A DNA stretch of 64,000 nucleotides, taken from assembly GCF_001984155.1 (NCBI RefSeq), contig NZ_MTQO01000027.1, positions 1 through 64,000 of the forward strand, read 5' to 3'. A model generated the notes under the pieces. That model searched no databases. It was not told the origin of the DNA and saw nothing but the letters and a program-made list of their open reading frames with translations. This DNA comes from Actinosynnema sp. ALI-1.44. GTDB lineage: Bacteria; Actinomycetota; Actinomycetes; Mycobacteriales; Pseudonocardiaceae. Positions 1 through 6,686 of the stretch are shown here, in pieces (the stretch's first letter is position 1; each line of letters begins with the position of its first letter). The translations under genes were made by a program, and so were the position numbers.

Positions 1-1
1 C

Positions 2-901
2 GTGGTGCAAGCAGGGGCCCGGCGGCTTACCCTGTCCAATCTGGACAAGCTGATGTACCCGGCGACCGGGTTCACCAAGAGCGCGGTCATCCGTTACTAC
101 ACCCTGATCGCCCCAGCACTGCTCCCGCACGTGGCGGGTAGGCCGATCACGACTATCAGGTTCCCGGACGGTGTTGAGGGGCAGCGGTTCTTCGAGAAGA
201 ACGCGCCACGCGGCGCACCCGACTGGCTACCCACCGCCCGCCTGCCCAGCAGTGGGTCACGCGGCAGTGGCGACGTGATCGAGTATCCGCTTTACGACGA
301 ACTGGCCGCGCTGGTCTGGGCTGCGAACCTCGCCGCGCTGGAACTTCACGTACCACAGTGGACAGTAGGAGCCAATGGGCAACGGCGGATGCCTGACCGG
401 CTCGTATTCGACCTCGACCCCGGGCCGGGCGCGTCGATTGTCGAGTGCGCGCGGGTGGCCGAGCGGCTCTACGACGTCCTCGTCGACGACGGTCTGACGC
501 CGGTGGCCAAAACCAGCGGCTCCAAGGGAATGCAGGTTTACGCCAGCGTGCGCACCCGCACACCGGACCGCACGTCGACCTACGCGAAAGCCATCGCGCA
601 GCGGTTCGCCCGCGAGACGCCGGACCTGGTCACCGCGAAGATGACCAAGTCCCTGCGCCAGGGGAAGGTGTTCATCGACTGGTCGCAGAACAACCCAGCC
701 AAGACCACCATCGCGCCCTATTCGCTACGCGGCCGTGACCATCCCACCGTGTCGACCCCGGTCGCCTGGGACGAGGTCCGCGACTGCACCCGGCCAGCCG
801 ATCTCGTGTTCACCGCCGACCAAGTCATCGACCGGGTCACCGAACACGGTGACCTGTTCGCCGTGCTCACCACGACCCACGCCACACTCCCACAGCGGTA
901 A
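2..901 (+). CDS. LigD-type polymerase domain protein (NHEJ primase/polymerase)
   Basis: This 299-residue protein is a stand-alone polymerase domain of the DNA ligase D family (archaeo-eukaryotic primase fold). In bacterial non-homologous end joining such proteins fill or extend DNA ends, preferring ribonucleotides, together with Ku and a ligase. The two metal-binding aspartates are in the VFDLDPG motif (D137, D139) and the third is in VFIDWSQNN (D226). The HVPQW motif (near H116) and the SLRGR/P segment near residue 241 are also typical. The length matches stand-alone family members. The GTG at position 2 is the first possible start, but its ribosome binding site would lie outside the window, so the true start could be upstream. 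No ku or ligase gene is visible here. A decayed second copy lies 550 bp downstream. Confidence 0.9.
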   Translation: MVQAGARRLTLSNLDKLMYPATGFTKSAVIRYYTLIAPALLPHVAGRPITTIRFPDGVEGQRFFEKNAPRGAPDWLPTARLPSSGSRGSGDVIEYPLYDELAALVWAANLAALELHVPQWTVGANGQRRMPDRLVFDLDPGPGASIVECARVAERLYDVLVDDGLTPVAKTSGSKGMQVYASVRTRTPDRTSTYAKAIAQRFARETPDLVTAKMTKSLRQGKVFIDWSQNNPAKTTIAPYSLRGRDHPTVSTPVAWDEVRDCTRPADLVFTADQVIDRVTEHGDLFAVLTTTHATLPQR

Positions 902-1248
902 CACCCGCCCGGCAGGTGCGTGTCGTGTACCCGCCCGGGCGCATCACCGTCCGGTAGCGGGGCCGGGGTCGGTGATATGACAGGGATGCCAAGACTTACT
1001 GGCAAGGACTTCCGTACGGTCGGCCGCATTCACCAAAGTTCGGGTTTGCGGACCTGGAAGTTTCTCTGCACTCGTCAAGCGAGCGGCTGTGAATCCGTCG
1101 GATCTTGCTGGCTGAGCGTGACCGCCTTCGCGGCCGACCTCCCGACCACCGTCAACCAGATCCTGGCGGCGATGAGACACCTGACGAAGACCCCGTCCAC
1201 TTGAAGCGAGTGGCTCCGTGGCGTTCGACCACCTGGCGGGAACGCAGG
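902..1248. other. Non-coding or decayed spacer after ligD polymerase gene
   Basis: About 350 bp between the polymerase gene and the decayed copy. Open frames here are short, overlap on both strands and lack a convincing ribosome binding site. I see no hairpin, repeat or recognisable protein fragment. Given the gene remnants that follow, it is probably eroded DNA. Confidence 0.4.
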
Positions 1249-1449
1249 TCATCGCGGCGCCGCGATGACGGGTACGCCGAGGTCGACCGGCGCGACGCGG
1301 GCGAGGCGTTCGGTCTCCTCCCGTTTCTGCCTCAGGTAGGTGAGGGTGAGGTCGATGCCCTCGATCTCACCGCGCCATGCCTCATCCAACCGATGCTCGT
1401 CGTGGCCCCCCGACCAGGAACTCGGGTACCGCTCCGACGAAGTGCCCAT
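1249..1449 (-). CDS. Small hypothetical protein or gene remnant
   Basis: A 66-codon open frame whose second half is charged and predicted helical (segments IEGIDLTLTYLRQKREE and ERLARVAPVDLG) and reads like real protein. The first 20 residues are low in character and no ribosome binding site is obvious. It overlaps the edge of the decayed ligD polymerase copy on the other strand. It may be the C-terminal remnant of a larger DNA-binding or mobile-element protein, but I do not recognise the family. Function unknown. Confidence 0.25.
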   Translation of the reverse strand: MGTSSERYPSSWSGGHDEHRLDEAWRGEIEGIDLTLTYLRQKREETERLARVAPVDLGVPVIAAPR

Positions 1450-1776
1450 CGGCGGTACGGCAGCCGGTGAGCTGGGCGGTCAACCTCGCCGCACTCGCGC
1501 TCCACGTGCCACAGTGGACGATCACAGTGGACGGTGTGCGCGGCACGCCCGGTCGGCTGGTGGTCGATCTCGATCCCGGTGCAGGCGACCATCTCGCCGT
1601 ACTCGTTGCGCGGCCGGGCCGAACCGACCGCGGCGGCCCCGCTGACCCGGGACGAAGTCGACGGGTCCGAGGGCGAGAACGATCTTGTGTTCACCGCGGG
1701 GGACGTCGTCGAGCGCGCGGGCCGGTTCGGCGATATCCTCGCCGGGCGGTCGGAAACCAGGGCCCGTCCACCCTGA
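1440..1776 (+). pseudogene. Decayed second copy of LigD polymerase domain
   Basis: Reading from about 1467, the frame gives SWAVNLAALALHVPQW, then GRLVVDLDPGAG. These match residues about 105 to 142 of the intact polymerase at the window start. Near 1590 the matching frame changes by one base and resumes with SPYSLRGRAEP, continuing to NDLVFTAGDVVERAG, which matches residues about 238 to 282 of the intact gene. About 95 codons, including the third catalytic Asp, are missing, and the N-terminal third is unrecognisable. The remnant is therefore an internally deleted, frameshifted copy that cannot be catalytic. It is diverged from the intact gene rather than a fresh tandem duplicate. Confidence 0.8.
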
Positions 1777-1866
1777 CGAATCACGACACGCCGACCGGCC
1801 AGCGAAGCCTCGGCGACACACCGCGAAAAGTCGAATGTATGTTCGACCAGGGCTACGATCGATTCC

Positions 1867-2172
1867 ATGACGATGCCTGTGACCAGCACCAACAGCCCCG
1901 CGACACCACACGGCCCCGCTCGCTACCGAACCACCGCTCACGGCATCCAAGTCGTCATCCCCACCCGCTGCCCGAACGGCGTGCACCGGCTCACCACCAC
2001 CACGTGCCGCATCTACGAAACCGAGAACACGCTGCACGTCACGTGCCTGGCGTGCGCGGAAGCGGCGAACTCCGAGCACACGTGGTCGTTGTCGACCCAG
2101 GGCCGGGCCGCGCTGTCCGCTGAGTTCGACGACCAGCCGTACCTGGATCTGCTGCGCCCCCGATCGTCCTGA
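1867..2172 (+). CDS. Small Cys-rich hypothetical protein, possible zinc binder
   Basis: A 101-residue soluble protein of unknown function. It contains C35 with H40, C47, and a C60-x-x-C63 pair (TCLAC), an arrangement that could bind zinc or an iron-sulfur centre. The C-terminal part is acidic and helical with an FDDQPYLDLL segment. There is no signal peptide or membrane segment. The ATG at 1867 lies in an otherwise decayed area and its ribosome binding site is weak; a second in-frame ATG follows two codons later. Codon use is normal for the region (GC-rich third positions), which supports a real gene. I do not recognise a family. Confidence 0.55.
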   Translation: MTMPVTSTNSPATPHGPARYRTTAHGIQVVIPTRCPNGVHRLTTTTCRIYETENTLHVTCLACAEAANSEHTWSLSTQGRAALSAEFDDQPYLDLLRPRSS

Positions 2173-2197
2173 CGAAACCCGGAGGTGGCGGGGATCG

Positions 2198-2815
2198 TCA
2201 TGCCGGTCCCCGCCCCGCCGCGCCGAGCACCCGGCCGAGCATCCGGTCGACCAGTTCGTCGGCGAAGTCCTCGGTGAGCGGTCCCATCGCGAACAGCGAG
2301 CGCACGTAGACCGGCGCCAGTATCTGGTCGACGAGGTACGCCACGTCAGGCGCCTGCTCGCCGCGTGCCCGAGCACGCTCGAGCATCGTCCGCAGTTGAC
2401 GGCTCCGCTCGGCGAGGAACTGGTCCCTCGCCCGCGCTCCCGCCTCCCCCGCCGCGCCCAGTGCGATCACCAGCCCCAGCACAGCGGGACCTTGTGGACC
2501 GTTGGCCTCCCGCACGACGTTCGCGGCGTACGTGCGCAGGTCGCCGACAAGCGTGCCCGTGTCAGGCACGGGGCAACACGTGGTCAGCCAAGTGATCACG
2601 ACATCCGCCGTCAGCTCCTCAAGACCTCCCCAGCGCCGGTAGACGCTGGTGTCCGCGACACCGGCACGCGCGGCAACCTCGGCGACGGTGAACTTGCCGT
2701 AGCCGCGTTCCGCCGCCAGCTGCGTGACCGCTTCGTGCACCGCAGCACGGACACGGGCACTGCGTCCGCCCGGCCGCCGTGTCACCGTGTCCGCACCGGG
2801 TTCATCTCTGTCCAC
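2198..2815 (-). CDS. TetR family transcriptional regulator
   Basis: A 205-residue TetR-type repressor. The N-terminal helix-turn-helix spans roughly residues 20 to 65, with the recognisable stretch FTVAEVAARAGV followed by SVYRRW. The rest is a helical ligand-binding and dimerisation domain. Its GTG start lies inside the last codons of the upstream acyl-CoA synthetase gene (14 bp overlap), so the two are co-transcribed and probably translationally coupled. The regulator most likely controls its own operon through the palindrome upstream of the synthetase, perhaps in response to an acyl-CoA or fatty acid. The ligand is inferred from context only. Confidence 0.88.
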   Translation of the reverse strand: MDRDEPGADTVTRRPGGRSARVRAAVHEAVTQLAAERGYGKFTVAEVAARAGVADTSVYRRWGGLEELTADVVITWLTTCCPVPDTGTLVGDLRTYAANVVREANGPQGPAVLGLVIALGAAGEAGARARDQFLAERSRQLRTMLERARARGEQAPDVAYLVDQILAPVYVRSLFAMGPLTEDFADELVDRMLGRVLGAAGRGPA

Positions 2816-4328
2816 GTTGGACCAGCCTGCGGCGCATCTTGCCGCTCTCGGTGCGGGGCAGCTCGGCGACGACCTCGATCCGCCGCGGCACCTTGAACCG
2901 CGCCAGCCCGTCCCGGCAGAACTCGGTCAACCGGTCGGGCAGTGTTTCGTCGCCGAACTCCACGGGCTGGACGTACGCCACGACGCGCTGGCCCCATTCG
3001 TCGTCCGGTTCGCCGACCACGGCGGCGTCGGCGACGCCCGGGTGCGCCAGCAGCCGCGCCTCCACCTCGGCCGGGTAGATGTTCACGCCGCCGGAGATGA
3101 TCAGGTCCGTCCGCCGGTCACGCAGGAACAGCCGCCCGGACTCGTCGAGGCAGCCGAGGTCGCCGACCGTGACGAACTCGTCGACCCGGGCGGCGGCCGT
3201 CTTCTCCTCGTCCCCCACGTATTCGAAGCTCGGAACCGCCAGGCTGTGGTAGATCGTGCCGACGTCACCCGACGGCACGTCCCGGTGGTCGTCGTCGAGG
3301 ATCCGCAGCTGGACGCCGGGCATGGCCGTGCCGACCGTGCCGGGGGCGGCGAGCCATTCCGCCGAGCTGGTCCCCGTCACCAGGCCGCTTTCGGTGGCGC
3401 CGTAGTACTCGAACACGACGGGCCCGAGCCAGTCGATCATGTCCTGCTTGACGTGCGGCGGGCACGGTGCGGCGCCGTGCACCACGCTGACGAGACTCGA
3501 CAGGTCGTAGCGGCGGCGGACCTCCGGCGGGAGCCGCAGCATCCGGTGGAACATCGTCGGGACGAGGTGCGTGGTGGTCACGCGGTGGCGTTCGACGAGC
3601 CGCAGCACCTCCTCGGCGTCGAAGTGGTCCATCATCAGCACGGTCTGCCCCAGGCTGAGGCCGCGCATGGCGAAGCCACCCGGCCCGGCGTGGTAGATCG
3701 GGCAGGCGACCAGGTGCACACCGGGACCGGGCAGGTAGCCCAGGCGCGCCGACGTCGCGATGGCGTTCGGGTCCATCGGCCGTGGCGGCCCGTCCGGCAG
3801 GCCGCGGCGGACCGCCTTGGGACGGCCGCTGGTACCGGACGTGTAGATCATCAAGCCACCGGCGGGCCGGTCGACCGGCTCGTCGTCGGCGAGGCCCGCG
3901 CCCAGCTCCTGGTAGTCGCGCCAGCCGTCGACCGGGTCGAACGCGAACCGCCGCCGCTCGGATATCCCCAGCTCGTCGAGCATGCCGGTGGTGGCGGCCG
4001 CGATGTCGGGCTCGGCGATCACCACGACGGGACGGCTGTCGGTGGCGAAGTGCCGGAACTCCTCGGCGGACGATCGCCGGTTGACCGGGACGAAGTAGAG
4101 CCCGGACTGCGCGGTGGCGGTCGTGAGCTCGAGGAAGGCGGGCCGGTTGCCCACCAGGCACAGCACGCGCGCACCCCGCCGCGCGCCGAGCTCGGCCAGC
4201 GCACGGCTGATCTGGTTCGCCCGGCGGATCAGGTCGCCGTAGGTCGTCTCCTTGCCGGACGCGTCGATCACGGCCGCCCGGTCGGGGTGGCGCCGCGCCT
4301 GGTCGAAGACCGACAGGGGCGTGTCCAC
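2802..4328 (-). CDS. Acyl-CoA synthetase (AMP-dependent synthetase/ligase)
   Basis: A 508-residue ANL-superfamily enzyme that activates a carboxylic acid with ATP to an acyl adenylate and then a CoA thioester. The core motifs are present in order: the P-loop YTSGTSGRPKAV, the YYGATES motif, the GDLG region, the hinge ISGGVNIYPAEVE and the C-terminal catalytic lysine in PRTESGKMRRR. Length is standard for short FadD-like enzymes. There is no signal peptide, so it is cytosolic. It is the first gene of a two-gene operon with the overlapping TetR gene, and a 14-bp palindrome lies 20 bp upstream of its start. The substrate cannot be read from the sequence; medium- or long-chain fatty, aromatic or cyclohexane-type acids are all possible. 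Confidence 0.9.
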   Translation of the reverse strand: MDTPLSVFDQARRHPDRAAVIDASGKETTYGDLIRRANQISRALAELGARRGARVLCLVGNRPAFLELTTATAQSGLYFVPVNRRSSAEEFRHFATDSRPVVVIAEPDIAAATTGMLDELGISERRRFAFDPVDGWRDYQELGAGLADDEPVDRPAGGLMIYTSGTSGRPKAVRRGLPDGPPRPMDPNAIATSARLGYLPGPGVHLVACPIYHAGPGGFAMRGLSLGQTVLMMDHFDAEEVLRLVERHRVTTTHLVPTMFHRMLRLPPEVRRRYDLSSLVSVVHGAAPCPPHVKQDMIDWLGPVVFEYYGATESGLVTGTSSAEWLAAPGTVGTAMPGVQLRILDDDHRDVPSGDVGTIYHSLAVPSFEYVGDEEKTAAARVDEFVTVGDLGCLDESGRLFLRDRRTDLIISGGVNIYPAEVEARLLAHPGVADAAVVGEPDDEWGQRVVAYVQPVEFGDETLPDRLTEFCRDGLARFKVPRRIEVVAELPRTESGKMRRRLVQRGQR

Positions 4329-4348
4329 ATCCGCCTCCCTAAAGCAGC

Positions 4349-4362
4349 TAACGACTGCGTTA
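4349..4362. promoter_or_regulatory. Palindromic operator upstream of acyl-CoA synthetase/tetR operon
   Basis: The 14-bp sequence TAACGACTGCGTTA has perfect 5-bp arms (TAACG/CGTTA) around a 4-bp centre. It sits 20 bp upstream of the synthetase start, in a locally AT-rich stretch where the promoter should be. Size and position fit a TetR-family operator, most simply that of the regulator encoded in the same operon. Confidence 0.6.
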
Positions 4363-4566
4363 AGTCGACCATACGATCACTCGTGCACCACCGCAAGGCG
4401 CTACGTTGATTGCGGCGAGTGGCACACGCCCGTCCCCCTCGGCACAGTGAACGAGTCATGGTGTGACAGGGAAAGCACTCCTGCGACAACTCCCCCCGGG
4501 ACACGGCCGCCGCGTGCGTGTCGCGACAGCCCGCGAAGGTCGTGAACGCTGTCGCCAGGAGGAACC

Positions 4567-4767
4567 ATGTGGTCGCTGCCGCCCCTCGATCCGGATGGCG
4601 CCGGAGGAAGAACCGCACCCTGGTGGAAGGGACTGCGTGCCGCGCTCAGCGTGCTGGGCGCGATCGCGGCGGTCCGCGGAAACCACGAGGCCCTTGCCGA
4701 GGTGGCAAGGGCTCTCATCGCGGTAGGTGACGCGATCGTCGACGCTGGCAGGCCCAGGCGATCGTGA
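4567..4767 (+). CDS. Small hypothetical protein with strong ribosome binding site
   Basis: A 66-codon frame starting at ATG directly after an AGGAGGA Shine-Dalgarno sequence with good spacing, which is the main argument that it is translated. The product is mildly amphipathic, with an alanine- and leucine-rich stretch (residues about 23 to 60) that could form one or two helices, and a basic C-terminal tail. There is no clear signal peptide. It lies alone between the synthetase operon (opposite strand) and the fused two-component gene. No family is recognised. Confidence 0.45.
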   Translation: MWSLPPLDPDGAGGRTAPWWKGLRAALSVLGAIAAVRGNHEALAEVARALIAVGDAIVDAGRPRRS

Positions 4768-4922
4768 CACCCGGCCCGGCTGCCTCGGCAGTCGGGCCGT
4801 ACCGGTCCAGGAAACAACGCCGTGTGGCCGTCTGCCAAACCGCGCTCACCGACCAGCTTCGAAAAGCGCGGCACGAAACCCGTTTCGTGCGCATACCCTG
4901 ACTCCCGGGGAGGTGTTGACCC

Positions 4923-6593
4923 GTGCCCGACTGTCCCGAATGCGGCAAACCGCTGCCCGAACCGCCCGGCGCGGGCCGTCCCCGGCAGTTCTGCTCCACC
5001 ACGTGCAGGTCGGCCGCGCGCCGGACACGGGAACGGGAACGCAAGGCAGCCGAGTCGGCGCGGTCGCGACGCTGCGCGGCTGCTTTCGCCGGACGCCAGT
5101 GCGAACGGGACGCCGTCGTCACCATCACCCTGGACGGCGGGGAAAGCCGCGTCTGCCCCGAATGCCGCGACACCACCGTGTCGTTCCTCGTCCAGCAGGG
5201 CGTCCCGGCCGGGTCGATCGAGGTCTCGGCCGCCGAGGAGCGGCCGACGGCCGTCGCCGCGGCGGTTGCCCCGCGCAGGAAACCCACCAGGGTGGTGTTG
5301 ATCGAGGACAACCCCGGAGTCGGCCACGCCGTCAGCACCGCGTTGGCCAGGAACGGTTACCACGTCGAGTGGAAGGAGACCGGCCGCGCCGGGATGACGG
5401 CTGCGTACCTGACCAAGCCGGACGTGATCCTGCTCGACCTCGGCCTGCCGGACATCGACGGCATCGAACTGCTGCGGCAGTTGCGCCTGGTCAGCGACGT
5501 CCCGGTGATCGTGGTGTCGGCCCGCGGCGAGATCAACGACCGCACACGCGGCCTGAACATCGGCGCGGACGACTACCTCGTGAAGCCCTACAGCCTGGCC
5601 GAACTGTGCGCCAGGATCGACAGGACGCAGGACACCCGGGGCCCGGCGAAGTGGGCGCCGGAGGTCTACGACGACGGCCTGCTGCGGCTGGACTCGGCGC
5701 GGCTGGAAGCGCGTGTGGCCGACGACCCGCTCGACCTGACGCCGTTGGAGTTCCGGTTGCTGGAGACGCTCGCCCGGCAGGCGGGCAGAGTGCAGCCGAT
5801 CGCCACCTTGCTGGTGAAGGCGTGGCACGACGGCAGCGGGAAGGCCGACGACCGGGTCAAGTTCGCGGTGTCCCGGCTGCGCGGGAAACTGGCGGGAACG
5901 GCGCTGGGCAGCGAGGCGATCGTGTCGGTGCGGGGCGTCGGCTACCTGTACCAGGGGCCGGAAACCGCGGACGACCGCGTCTCGGTGCTGGAAGACCGTG
6001 AGCGGATCGCCCGGGACTTGCACGACGTCGTGATCCAGCGGCTGTTCGCGATCGGCCTCGGCTTGCAAGGGCTGACGCGCCGGGCGCCTTCGATCTCGGA
6101 CGCGCTGTCGTCGTACGCCAACGACCTCGACACCACCATCCGCGAGATCCGGCAGACGGTGTTCCAGTTGCAACAGCGCAACGGGTCAGAAGGCCTGCGG
6201 GAGAAGCTGGTGCGCCAGGTGGGCAGGACCGAGAACATCCTCGGCTTCGCCCCGAAACTCGAGTTCTACGGACCGCTCGACACCGACGTTCCCCGCGACG
6301 TCGAACACGACCTGCTCGCCGCACTGGGCGAAGCGCTGTCCAACGTAGCCAGACATGCCCGGGCGCGGAACGTCATCGTCGCGGTGTGGGCCAATCGCAA
6401 GGGGCGGGAACTCGTCCTGCACGTCGGTGACGACGGGGTCGGCCTACCGGAGGACGTCGTTCGCCACAGCGGCCTCGACAACCTCGAGACGAGGGCGCGT
6501 CGGTGGGGCGGCCGATTCGCCGTGCGGCGCAGCCCAGGCGGTGGAACAACACTGACCTGGACCGTGCCGCTGGTTGCCGAACACCAGGTGTAG
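4923..6593 (+). CDS. Single-chain two-component protein: zinc ribbon, receiver, OmpR-type DNA-binding domain, histidine kinase
   Basis: A 556-residue fusion holding both halves of a two-component system. Residues 1 to 85 carry CxxC pairs (C4/C7, C24/C28, C78/C81, plus C51 and C60), likely zinc ribbons. Residues about 122 to 235 are a receiver with acidic E128/D129, phospho-acceptor D172, S199 and K221. Residues about 245 to 345 are an OmpR/PhoB winged helix (DLTPLEFRLLETLARQ, then VSRLRGKL and VRGVGYLY). Residues about 350 to 420 are a HisKA_3 dimerisation domain with H367 (ERIARDLHDVVIQRL). Residues about 455 to 550 are a HATPase_c domain with N474 and the DDGVGL box. The kinase half resembles DevS/DosT, which normally pairs with NarL-type, not OmpR-type, regulators. 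No GAF, PAS or membrane domain is present. The GTG start follows GGGGAGG at 9 bp. Intramolecular phosphotransfer is an inference. Confidence 0.88.
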   Translation: MPDCPECGKPLPEPPGAGRPRQFCSTTCRSAARRTRERERKAAESARSRRCAAAFAGRQCERDAVVTITLDGGESRVCPECRDTTVSFLVQQGVPAGSIEVSAAEERPTAVAAAVAPRRKPTRVVLIEDNPGVGHAVSTALARNGYHVEWKETGRAGMTAAYLTKPDVILLDLGLPDIDGIELLRQLRLVSDVPVIVVSARGEINDRTRGLNIGADDYLVKPYSLAELCARIDRTQDTRGPAKWAPEVYDDGLLRLDSARLEARVADDPLDLTPLEFRLLETLARQAGRVQPIATLLVKAWHDGSGKADDRVKFAVSRLRGKLAGTALGSEAIVSVRGVGYLYQGPETADDRVSVLEDRERIARDLHDVVIQRLFAIGLGLQGLTRRAPSISDALSSYANDLDTTIREIRQTVFQLQQRNGSEGLREKLVRQVGRTENILGFAPKLEFYGPLDTDVPRDVEHDLLAALGEALSNVARHARARNVIVAVWANRKGRELVLHVGDDGVGLPEDVVRHSGLDNLETRARRWGGRFAVRRSPGGGTTLTWTVPLVAEHQV

Positions 6594-6613
6594 CCGAACT
6601 ATTCGGTTCGAAC

Positions 6614-6667
6614 GAGTCGTTGACGGCCTTGTCGGCGTGCTTGCCCGGCCAAGGCCGTCAACGACTC
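6614..6667. terminator. Long perfect hairpin between convergent genes
   Basis: A perfect inverted repeat with 18-bp arms (6614-6631 and 6650-6667; the arm begins GAGTCGTTGACGG) around an 18-bp loop. It lies exactly between the ends of the fused two-component gene and the convergent carboxylase gene, so it probably acts as a bidirectional transcription terminator. There is no T-run, as is usual in high-GC actinobacteria. Confidence 0.75.
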
Positions 6668-6686
6668 CCTCTTCAGTCCCGGAGGA

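Noticed and set aside
2724-4409. A 561-codon plus-strand frame opposite the acyl-CoA synthetase gene
   Set aside because: Shadow of the synthetase; composition is low in Lys/Ile and shows no family motif.
4401-6173. A 590-codon minus-strand frame opposite the fused two-component gene
   Set aside because: Shadow frame; the plus strand carries all conserved motifs.
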